Of a stretch of DNA of 64,000 nucleotides, positions 1 to 9,613 are shown in pieces. A program made the position numbers and the translations under genes. Origin of the DNA: Syngnathus acus (lineage: Eukaryota > Chordata > Actinopteri > Syngnathiformes > Syngnathidae); contig NC_051105.1 in assembly GCF_901709675.1 (NCBI RefSeq), positions 8,986,104 through 9,050,103 of the forward strand. The letters are read 5' to 3'. The notes below the pieces were generated by a model. The model searched no databases. It was not told the origin of the DNA and was given only the letters and a program-made list of their open reading frames with translations. Numbering within the stretch: position 1 is the first letter of the stretch; the number at the start of each line of letters is the position of its first letter.

Positions 1-243
1 GTGTATGTATGATTTGTGCAAAAAGACACTCTTATGAAACTCATTTTAGATTCTAAAGTGGAGCAAAGACAATTTAATGTTGACATAAAATTAGTATGCA
101 CGAGTTTTTACCAGAGCTCATGTTTTGGGATGTTAGCATTTTGATGCAAAAGAAAGGATTCATCACAATTGCCTAGTCTTAAAAAAAAAAGCACTGCCGA
201 TATGGTGCACAAATAGAAGTCAGGGGCAGTAAAGTCATCTTAC
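1..243 (-). other. epha6 intron 8, first 243 bases
   Basis: The donor GTAAGA starts at 243 and the intron runs off the left edge. No exon-like sequence is seen. The juxtamembrane exon should follow further left. Confidence 0.9.
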
Positions 244-352
244 CTTCCCGTAATGAGGAGGAAGAGGGTGAGGATGACGAGAAGGGTAAAGCCACCCACC
301 GCCGCCGTAACGATGACCAAAACCTGACCTTGGTCGGAGGCCAGATCTGATG
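244..352 (-). CDS. epha6: EphA6 exon 8: transmembrane segment
   Basis: This 109-bp exon encodes about residues 529-564 plus two bases of an Arg/Ser codon. It reads SSDLASDQGQVLVIVTAAVG, then GFTLLVILTLFLLITG. The run from VLVIV to LLIT is a single-pass transmembrane helix. The GG within AAVGGFT matches the small-residue helix-packing motif of Eph receptors. The donor is GGGAAG|GTAAGA. The acceptor is a tandem site, TCTCTAG|CATCAG|ATCTGG; I use the first AG because it yields SSDLASDQGQ, aligning with TSDMAAEQGQ in human EphA6. A good branch-point match (TCCTAAC) lies about 20 bases upstream, near 373-379. This is the last exon in the window; the juxtamembrane and kinase exons follow off the left edge. 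Confidence 0.95.
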
Positions 353-1230
353 CTAGAGATGACATATTTTAGGTTAGGAAGGAAAGTAGGAAATATATAC
401 GACAGGTAAAATAAAGATGCAGGTGAATAGAGGAAATGGAATGCTGGGCAGGATGACAGGGAGGGAGAGAGAGAAAAAAATACATCATCAAAAATACGGC
501 AATGAAAATGAATCATAGATCTTTTCCCTGAAGGTGCCATAAATAGATCACGTCGTTTCTCCATATAGAGACGTTTGAACAGTTCTTTGTGATGCAAAAA
601 GCTTTCCATCAGCCTTGTTACTGCAATGATTCGTAGGCCTGCCTGATTCTGGTTAATTAATATTATTCATTCATTAAATTGTGATTTAGTCCATAATCAT
701 TTGGTTAAATTGGAGCCATTTGATATTCATGATTTTCCCCATTTTCTGTGTCTTGTCACGCGGCTGACATAGGCCAGATAATTGAAAGATGATTGGTATT
801 ACCCAACTTATTTCGATCATATTTCATGCTTAATGAATATGAATTGCAGATCGGGGTGCTTGGTCACACACCACTTGAGAGAAGTCCATGTGAATTTTTT
901 TCAAACAGTATCTGTGTGAGTGCATGTTAAACAAAGATATTTAGCACTTCAAGATTGATGTTGATGACAACTATTTAAGTTCTAAATCGCGTATTAGTCT
1001 CACAGTGGGGAATATAAACTTCCGTAATTATTTGTGCGTGTGCATAATACAATGCTCTGATTTGCTGGTATATTTTATTTTTAGAATGAATACACCAGAG
1101 ACAGGAAAGAACTTTTTTTTTTTTAATATACATCATAAAAATTTGTTCATTTAAATATCATGTTGGGATGAAAGTTTGCTTTTTTTGTTTTTACAATGTA
1201 AACATTTTTCTTTATTTATGTATTCTATAT

Positions 1231-1425
1231 TTTTCTATATTTCACTGCATCAATGTTCCCTCTATTTTTCTTTTTTTCCCGTTTTAAATCTGCATCATTT
1301 CTTAATGATAGCACAACAGTATCATGATTTTTCTATATTTCACTGCAACAATGTTCCCTCTACATTCTTTTTTTTTCTTTTTAAATCTGCATCATTTCTA
1401 AAATCAGAGTACAACAGTATCATGA
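1231..1425. repeat. 98-bp tandem duplication, two copies
   Basis: Copies begin with TTTTCTATATTTCACTGCA at 1231 and 1329. Both contain CAATGTTCCCTCTA, a T-rich run, TTTAAATCTGCATCATTTCT and ACAACAGTATCATGA. They differ by several substitutions and small indels, so the duplication is not recent. The open frame across it is low-complexity Phe/Ser/Tyr and is not considered coding. Confidence 0.85.
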
Positions 1426-2791
1426 GCAAGTGTAGCAGGTGTGTCGAGTAAACCTGGAGTCAAAACGGCAATCTTTTCATTACCTGACAGCCACTCTCCC
1501 CCCCCCTACTCAGCCAGGCTGCCCTATTACAGCCATTACTGACCACTCCGAGGGAGACTAAGTGCCCACGCCACGCTACTGTCACCGCTTCACATATTCT
1601 TCACACCAGAAAGGACGTGCCGGACCGATGCAGCTATAATGAGGTGTGCGTGAGAAGACAATGACATTGAGGTGAGGACACAATGAAGGATGCGGTGTGA
1701 AGGATGAGGAAACAGGATGACAGCGGCGCGATAAAGACAAATACGGCTGAAAGGGAGAGGTAGATGTGACAACGAATGATGGAAAAACAAAAGTATGAGT
1801 CGCTGACTGACAGACGGGCTGACAGAGACAGAGAGAGCGGCGGGGGGCAAATCTGCTTTCGCTCTCAGATAAAAGGCCAGGAAGTACAAAGGCTTGGCCA
1901 AGCGCTGTATGATCCACAGATAAAACCCCACGCTGCAGCTTTGGATGGGAGAGAAAGCCACGGTGAGAGAGCTCTTGTGCCAAATCACCCCTCAACAATA
2001 CCTGACCTCGCACAAAAGGGCAGCTGGACCCTTTGTGTTTTATGATTAGAACTGCAATAAAGCTGTTGCGTTGTCTCAAAAAGACACAAACAAATATCGA
2101 TTTCAAATACACTAAACATAAAGGCTGGATTGTCAGACACCTTTGGCCACTGTATTCAATTTGTCGATCGATGGAACGGCGCATATCTTGACATTAACAA
2201 GCCTTTTTTTTTGTCTTCATGAGTAACTCCACAATGGAATCTTATAAATGGAAGTCAATATTAATATTGTTTGTCGTTTCTGTGATTTAAAAGCATACAA
2301 CTGATTGTTTATTATTGCTAGTTTTAACAACTGCATTGATGCAGCAGTGGAAGCAAAACAATTTTTTAAATTAAACTTGAACAGACCACAATAGGCAAAG
2401 GAATTAAACACTGAACTACAAGTCGGCCGGTAAATGTCTTTTCTTGTTAAAAATCCAACAAAAACACATCAACGGTTGTCGAAATACACTCGAACCAATC
2501 ACAAAGACATCCTAGCTGAACAAAAAGGAGAGGTTACGAGCTTATTGGCTGAGACGCAAAAGGCCACCGGGGACACTAACGAGGCAAAAAGGTACACACA
2601 GACCCCGGAGAAGCACAAACACAAATTTGGCATTACGACTCGAGATGTAAAGTACGAGTCCCTGTAGAGGTGCACTAACGGTGTACATTTTCAGCGCAAC
2701 AATAACAGTGTCACACTTTGAGACCTGAATTATCTTTGAGGCAAAAAATAGCCAAAACAAACAAACTTTAAAACTGTTCCCAAAGAACATA

Positions 2792-3142
2792 TACCGTATT
2801 TTCCGGACTATAAGGCGCACCGGACTATAAGGTGCACCATTAATGCATCATGTCAGATTTTTAATCCAAATCAAATCATTCTCCATTTTATCTTTTTTAT
2901 TTCAACTTCAGACGCAACTAATTACTTTATAATCACAAAATAATGATCCATAGTCTTTTTGATTCATGATTCATAGTCTTCAGCGGGCCACTTACGATTG
3001 ATTTCATGACACAATGCTTCGGGCCAGTTTAAATTTAGGAATTTGGTCCACATATAAGGCGCACCGGACTATAAGGCGCATGGTCGGCTTTAGAATTTTT
3101 TTTAGGTTTTTAGGTGCGCCTTATAGTCCGGAAAATACGGTA
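2792..3142. mobile_element. MITE with TATAAGGCGCACC-type terminal inverted repeats
   Basis: The left end is TACCGTATTTTCCGGACTAT and the right end its exact reverse complement ATAGTCCGGAAAATACGGTA, with the inverted repeat extending into AAGGCGCACC. The unit ACCGGACTATAAGG is repeated inside near both ends. It is 351 bp with no coding capacity. I recognise the ends as a very common teleost MITE, related in pattern to the element at 49004. Confidence 0.88.
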
Positions 3143-3279
3143 ATCAGTTTGATGGATTTATTAAACAAACCATCTGATGTGTCAGGTTTGATGAATGCTA
3201 CCAAGGTGAGGAGCACCCAAACCAATATCGAGCAATTTGCCCGAAATGTTAGAACGGTGGTAACAATATGATAACTTAC

Positions 3280-3442
3280 AATCTCCGGTAGTTTTGTATT
3301 CATATCTGGTGGCGTGGGCGCTGTATCCAGATGGCGTGCGGGTGCGGACACTGAAGACGTACCAGGTGGCTGGTTTCAAGCCTGTGATGATCACACTAGG
3401 ATCCTTGGTGCTTGTTGAAGAATAACTCTGCTGCTCTCGTTC
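3280..3442 (-). CDS. epha6: EphA6 exon 7: second half of second fibronectin III domain
   Basis: This 163-bp exon encodes about residues 475-528. It begins EREQQSYSSTSTKDPSVIIT, continues GLKPATWYVFSVRTRTPSGY, and ends RYEYKTTGD. The acceptor is TTCCAACATAG|GAACGA and the donor GAGATT|GTAAGT, leaving phase 1. The GLKPAT.YVF.VR.RT..GYS pattern is the FN3 E-G strand signature of EphA receptors. Length is canonical for Eph exon 7. The residues after TTGD in the raw open frame (CKLSY...) are intronic. Confidence 0.96.
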
Positions 3443-3872
3443 CTATGTTGGAAAGAAGGTAAAGAGGTTTTATGTAAAGGATGCATATCCGTTGATGTGT
3501 CACTGCTGTATGTCTATTAATATCTTATGGGCAACGTTGCATGCACACACAAAAAAAAGAGAGAAAATATTTTTCCATTTAACATAATGAGCTCATTGAA
3601 ATTCAAAACAGCTTCCGTATCAGCTGTGCTGAGTCCTTTATGAATACTCACTTAAGATATGGCATATGCTTATTCTCTAGACACGGTAAAAAATAAATAA
3701 GAAATATCGGAGCCCTTTTATTTGACTGAAAACAATATTTCGATCGACAAACAAGATAGAAAAATAAGACAAAACTAAACTTTCTTAATAGCTAGCCAAG
3801 ACAATTTGTCTGATCCTGGTTATTAAGCATTTATATTTATTTATTTTCACTGGACCTGGACCAACACGTTAC
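3443..3872 (-). other. epha6 intron 6
   Basis: The shortest intron, 430 bp, with normal splice ends and AT-rich sequence. Nothing else recognisable. Confidence 0.92.
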
Positions 3873-3994
3873 CTTCTGATAGTATTTGATCTCATAGTCG
3901 AGAATGGGCAACGTTTCTTTGGGTTGCTGCCAGGAAAGAGCGATGCTGTTGGGAGACGCCCAGTCTTTCTTCAGAGAGCCCACCAGCGAGGGAC
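3873..3994 (-). CDS. epha6: EphA6 exon 6: first half of second fibronectin III domain
   Basis: This 122-bp exon encodes about residues 434-474: GPSLVGSLKKDWASPNSIAL, then SWQQPKETLPILDYEIKYYQK. It enters in phase 1 and leaves in phase 0. The acceptor is TTTTTTTGAACCAG|GTCCC and the donor CAGAAG|GTAACG. The human counterpart, as I recall it, is one codon longer (APAFSNGAILDYE against QPKETLPILDYE), so this exon lost one codon in the B-C loop without disturbing frame. The conserved ALSWQ and LDYEIKYY strands are present. It was missed as an open frame because of its short length. Confidence 0.94.
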
Positions 3995-5876
3995 CTGGTT
4001 CAAAAAAAAAACATATTCAAATTCAACTGACCTCCTTTGTCTTCCTCTTCTCGTTGTGTGCTATTCTTTTGGCGGCATTAAGCAAGCACCACATATTACT
4101 CGCACACAACTAATTCAAACCCAACAACTCCCTCTCACTTTTTTGCACTTTTTCTAAATGTTGGCCGTAACAACACGCCTCGCCACCTCAATTTTTTTTC
4201 AATTGTTAACACCGTCTGAGCAGGCTCATATCTTGAGCTGAGAAAATTTTACAATTTCTTGTTGACCTGATGAATTGACCCCAGTCAGTGTAATTAGTAT
4301 GCGCCTCGCATACAAAGTGAGTAGTGATTATAAATGATGACTTATTAGGACCAGATAAAAAAAAAAAAAACGCGTCTGACGTAAGTATAGAGACATGATA
4401 TGCAAATGTTTGATTATTGTCCAATCAGTGTCACACATCCATGCACACACTTAACGAGAATACATCATAATAAACGCGAGTCCCCCGAATCTACTGGGAA
4501 AACTGTATACACAACATTCCTTAACAATCCGGTTAGATCATTTAGCTATAATTGAAAACAAGGCAGAGGAAGCTGCATCTTATTTTCCTGTACTAAATTG
4601 CATTTGCTCTGTGAATGATTTTTTTTTTTTTTGGGCTGGGTAAATAATTGTACTCAGCTCCCCAGAGAGGTCAGCAGATGTAGCTGTCCTGAGAGTCATT
4701 ATTATATATTACACATGGTGTTACACAGCCGACTCATTATGTGGAGATAAAAGGTGGGCCTGCTTTCCTCAAGGGTATTCCGAGTGAAGGATGACATGCT
4801 ACATAGGGAGATTTTTCCTTCTTGGATTTTTCTTTAGGTGAAGAACACTAGAATGTCTCCATTCCATAGTGTTGTTGATTGTAAGGAAGAGGGAAATGAG
4901 GGATCATTCCTGAATGTTTGAGGTTTTGATCAAGAGCTTGAGACCTGGAGTTTTGGAAACAGGCTAAGACCTGATGAGAACCGCAGGGCTTTGAGCTTGT
5001 TAAACAGGTGCCCAGAGAGCCACTGCTGGTGAGCCGAGCTCTAAGTGACCACCTCGGATTCTTTCATCCATCCATCTTTTCCTGCCTTTTTCTCGCTTCT
5101 CCCAGCAATTTTACAAAAGAGGTGTTGAGCACTGTAGATGGTTTTAATTTCAAATACTTATCGTAATGGCATATTTACTGGCGAGATGGTGATAAAAACA
5201 AATAAACAGGATGGACACTCCATGAATCTAGGTTTATGAAATCTACCAGAAAGAAAAAAAAAAATGACTATGACACTGATCACCGGCATAAGATTAATGG
5301 GTGTAGCTATTTGATGGTCAACAACATTCCAGCCAGCACACTCAAAGCGTACCGTGTGTGAGAATAAGAAATGACAGAGCATCTTGATGCATTTACATCC
5401 TTCTAGATGTTATCACTTTATAGAGCCGCTCTCATATTGCATTTATTCCTCCGTGGGAAAATAAAACTCATCAAATCTGGTGTGGGTGCATCTGGTGAAT
5501 AACAGGGTTTAAGGCGGCGGGATGTTTGGCATCTCAGGCTGGTATATTGGCCCTGACAGAAAGCAATAAACAAACTCAACACAATATTCCTCCCTGACTC
5601 CAAGATTCCAATTAGCTCGCAAGTGCTAATGCACACTTGGACTCAGACATACTTCTCAGCCAAATTCACTCTTACTGAATGAACTAAGTTCCTATTGATT
5701 GTTTAGATGCCACTAAATGCCCTCCATCTGAAACTAAGCTCTCTTAATTGGCGCCAATAACCTCTGAATTGGTGGCCAACTTCATTTAACCATGAACTTT
5801 GCATCTAGACACCTTGATAAAATTGTGTCTCTTAAGATCTCCAACAGTAGGTGATTTGCTACCAACTGATACTTTT

Positions 5877-6142
5877 CAGGGGTTTTCAACTGGTTTTGCA
5901 CCGAAGGAGGATAAACTTATACAGGCTATTTATTTGCATCTGTATGTCTATTTTGGGAATCTCAGCTATATTTGACATCATTTGGATGGGTAAATGATTC
6001 ACATAATTATAAACCAAGTCTAAACAATGAATCAATTTATTTTTTAAAAAAACAATTATTTTCCATTTCCAATTTCGCGGACCACCTGCAATACTGCCGC
6101 GGACCACGAGCGGGCCGCGGACCACTGATTGACCGTTGACAA
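5877..6142 (+). mobile_element. MITE-like element with GGTTTTCAAC ends
   Basis: The left end CAGGGGTTTTCAACTGG is partly complementary to the right-end GACCGTTGACAACC. The interior has repeated GCGGACCAC units near 6075-6125, the GGACCAC-rich signature of a common fish hAT-type MITE. The terminal CCTG expected on the right is missing, so a SINE insertion or deletion may have removed it. Confidence 0.6.
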
Positions 6143-6473
6143 CCAGCTCAGTCACCTAGTGGTAGAGTGTCCGCCCTGAGACTGGAAGGTTGTGGGTTCA
6201 AACCCCGGCCGGGTCATACCAAAGACTTTAAAAATGGGACCCATTGCCTCCCTGCTTGGCACTCAGCATTAAGGGTTGGAATTGGGGGGTTAGATCACCA
6301 AATGATTCCCGAGCGCGGCACCGCTGCTGCTCGCTGCTCCGCTGCTGCTCGCTGCTCCGCTTTCCCCCAGGGGATGGATCAAAATCACACGGGGATGGGT
6401 TAAATGCAGAGAACAAATTTCACCACACCCAGATGTGTGTGTGATGATCATTGGGACTTTAACTTAACAATCA
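6143..6473 (+). mobile_element. tRNA-derived SINE, copy 1
   Basis: Same family as the copy at 16520, with B box GGTTCAAACCC at 6195-6205 and ending GGGACTTTAACTTAAC. It carries an extra 18-bp tandem duplication of CGCTGCTGCTCGCTGCTC at 6322-6357. It begins immediately at the end of a hAT-like MITE. Small open frames over it, such as MSALRLEGCGFKPRPGH, recur in both copies and are translated SINE, not genes. Confidence 0.88.
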
Positions 6474-9111
6474 TTGCTTTGCATGTTTATTGGCAAATGC
6501 AGACATGTCAAAGTTTCACTTTGAGGAATGGGACACAAGGCAGGTGTCTCTAATGATTGTGTATTATTAGAGCTGCGGCACGAAACCTGCCAGAGGACAT
6601 CACTCCCTCTATGAGAGGCAGGAGCATCGGAAAGCCATTAGAAACAGCAGTCAATTACAATGCCCAATGGATAGATTTTGCAGTCGAGCGTGGTTAAGCT
6701 CAACATAAACTAATGGGGAGTCTTTAAACGAGCTTGACCTGCATATGATTTTAATTAGCTTTCCTGCCCCAAAGGCTTCCATTAACGGTTTAAGAAGAAA
6801 AAAAAATCAATAGAGCCGCTATTGATGCAGTGTGAGAGTTTTAAACGATGTCCGAACACTTCACTGATTCACTGTTGATAGAAAGAGCGTGTGAACAAAA
6901 ATCAGCACATTATAGATATTGTTGTTTACATCGGCCATTTTGATAATATTTGTCTTCATTCAGGATTGCCTTTGGGCTGTCCCAAATGATACTTTCATAG
7001 TGACTCACCACTGGTGAAAAAATTGTGTGTGTGCGTGCTTGCTAAGATATCTGACAATAATATTACATTCACGTCACTTCTATTTGACTGAATACAAATG
7101 AGTTCAAATCAATATTTTTCCCCGCTTTAGAAGCACTTGATCAGATCAGCTTTTGTGCGCAAGAATGTTCAAATACATGACATGAATAATCCAAGATTTG
7201 GTAGTAAAGCAGAAAAGAAGATACAAAAATGCTTTGGTTTGGTTAGTAGGTAAATAATTCAATAATATCCTCACAGGTCAAGCAAAGTTTTCCTTTTCCT
7301 TGATTCATCCATGAAGGTCAAGCGTGTGCAAGCATTTCTGTTGACTGTCGCTAAGCAGTTCTCTCTATAAAAGGTTCCTCTCCCTCTTCTAGATCTCATC
7401 ATAAACCTCAAACCTCTCCAAAACCTGTCATATTGTGATTACATTTCGCAGTGTGAAAATTGCAAGCTAAAAACTTTCCCCGTGTCCTTCTCCTCCATTC
7501 TGGGCATCAATAACTTTCATTTTCGGACTGCTGCCCAATTGCTGTGTGCTAGCACAATGTCTAAAGAGGATTTATAAAGTTCCAGAAATGACATCACCCT
7601 GAACTTAGTAATGGAAACAAATTGAACTAAAAGTGCAATTCTAAGAATCTATTGAAGAACATGTCTGAACGATTTGATCGATCCTACTGACATGAATGTT
7701 CCAAGAATACAATTATTGTTCCATTCAACAACAAAATATGTACCAAATGCGTTTGCCGTTGAATGCGATCCACAAAAGAACATTTGCCTGTGACCCCGGC
7801 GACACAACCGAGATGTCAAGTGGATGGAAACTGGGACAGTTTCATGCACACCTGCAGTCCCCCTCCTGCTGTGGTGGCTGTCTCAAAGATGACGGTGAAA
7901 GGGAAGCTCCTTATATTAGTTTGACCTAGCAGATGGTCACCAACAATTGATTATACAGTATATTTACAGATAATTCAAATCAAGTTACACAATAAGAAAA
8001 GAGGGAATAGGATTTTTGTCTTGAGGGTAACAACATGGCCAGCACAAGATGTGAGAACTCTGTCCAAAAGATAATAAGGCAACTTCGGAAGACCTTTGAT
8101 TTGAACTTCCTGAGCGCAGCAAACCCTTGTCGGCTCGCCAGCCTCTCACAAACCAAGGTCTCTCCCGCCTTTAATAAAGTCCCAGTTTGCCGCTGATCTT
8201 TCTTGTTCCCACTTAATGGGGATGTGGAGAAGAGATGACATGCGGGGAAAGGCCAGTAAAGCGGGCCAATAGTAGCCCTCTATGATCAATAGTCATTTGT
8301 CCTCCACCATGCTTTTGCCCAAAAGGTAATTAATGAAAAGAAGGCACGTATTTAGCTCCTGACAGCTGACTTTCTGCTGGTTGCTCACACAGACTTTACG
8401 TTGCGACTTCAAATACGTGCACTGTTTTGGTCTTCATGCTCTTCTAAATGGAGGAAATTAAAACAAATAAAAACACGAGTCATTCTCAAACAAAAGCATC
8501 GGCTTTTGAAAGAATATTCGTTTCAAGTGCTCATTAGTGACTCAAGTATTTCACTTTTAAAAAAAAAAACCTGCTCAATTTGTGTAATTAGTCCAGGGAT
8601 TTTGTAGAATTGAAGATGAAAGAAAACCACATTGGCGTTTGGACACCATGTTTGTGATGGAACCTAAAATAGTTTGTATAACTTAGGCCATCATAAAAAT
8701 CAAGGCATAGCCTAAAAACTGTAAAGACGTGAAATGTGGAAAGCCATAATCCACTCATCCCCTCACATCAAGTGAGGAATGGTTAAAATTTCTTCATATT
8801 GTTTGACGTTCCCTCTGATGTCATCTAAATGAAATATTTCAAAGTACCTTTCTCATAAAAAAAAAGGCTCCAAAGTCAGTGCGGCGAAGCCACACGCTTT
8901 ATAATAAGAGGAGGCTCCTATAGAAGCCATTGCAGACTTGCTGCAGCAGAACACGCAGCAGGCAGAGGCAATGCATTCCTGTGGAGCTTATTTCCAACAG
9001 GGCAAACTGCACACAGCCCTGCTGTCAAAGACTTCCTTCCCTGGTTGAAATAGTACCTGCTATATACAATACATACAGTATAATAACATGAATTCAAGTA
9101 CATTTTTTAAA

Positions 9112-9135
9112 GGGGGGGGGGGGGGGGGGGGGGGG
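9112..9135. repeat. Poly(G) run, 24 bases
   Basis: Twenty-four consecutive G on the plus strand following TTTTTTAAA. It is potentially G-quadruplex forming. The transcript carries poly(C) here. Assembly length is uncertain for such tracts. Confidence 0.9.
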
Positions 9136-9548
9136 CTTCATGCTGTTGCAGCTTCCAGCCTTTTGCCGAGCAGAAAAAAGCCTTTTCAGAGTTTCTAAAC
9201 TAAGTTATTAAGATGATTATATATTATTTACTGTCCTCATGCTCAATTCCACCAAGCAGTTTTTAGTCTTTCCGCAACTCTCTCGCATAAGTTTGGCCAC
9301 GTTTGTTCACTTTCCTGGTATAACCAGACTTTTTTTTTTTTTTTTAAATCCAGAATTGGGTCTAAGTGCTATTGGGGCACTGCATGAAAGACAGCACCAA
9401 ATTATTTCCACCGAGCAGTACATCAAACTCAGTTTTGACGGTTTATAATGTCAAACTTTGAGTATTCATAGCGATATGTCGACCACCATAAACAATTGAT
9501 TGGTTGACTGAACTAGGCGGAGCATAACGATTGATTAAAACCAATGCT

Positions 9549-9613
9549 AAATCATTCACTGCCATTGACGAGAATAGATGTCAAACATAACTTTGGACTG
9601 GAATGAGTTAAGT
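9549..9613. repeat. Possible decayed palindromic repeat (CATTCACTGCCATTGACG)
   Basis: The stretch AATCATTCACTGCCATTGAC followed by GATGTCAAAC and GGACTGGAATGAGTTAA resembles a repeat I recall as widespread in percomorph fish. Copy quality is low and boundaries are approximate. Confidence 0.4.

Larger units (their letters stand above)
353..3279 (-). other. epha6 intron 7
   Basis: About 2.9 kb between exons 7 and 8. It contains a MITE close to the exon 7 donor (2792-3142) and a two-copy 98-bp duplication (1231-1425). A good branch point (TCCTAAC near 373-379) and a pyrimidine tract precede exon 8. Confidence 0.9.

Noticed and set aside
1582-2184. 200-codon minus-strand open frame
   Set aside because: Lies in intron 7; no recognisable domain, Ser/Pro/His-rich low-complexity composition, and an overlapping open frame in another phase.
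6143-6216. Possible tRNA gene (A and B box present)
   Set aside because: The box elements belong to SINE heads; the stems do not fold as a tRNA and the SINE body follows. The same holds for 16520, 56191, 25430 and 59886.
6167-6444. Open frames reading MSALRLEGCGFKPRPGH, repeated near 16547
   Set aside because: The same peptide recurs because both loci are copies of one tRNA-derived SINE; it is not a gene family.
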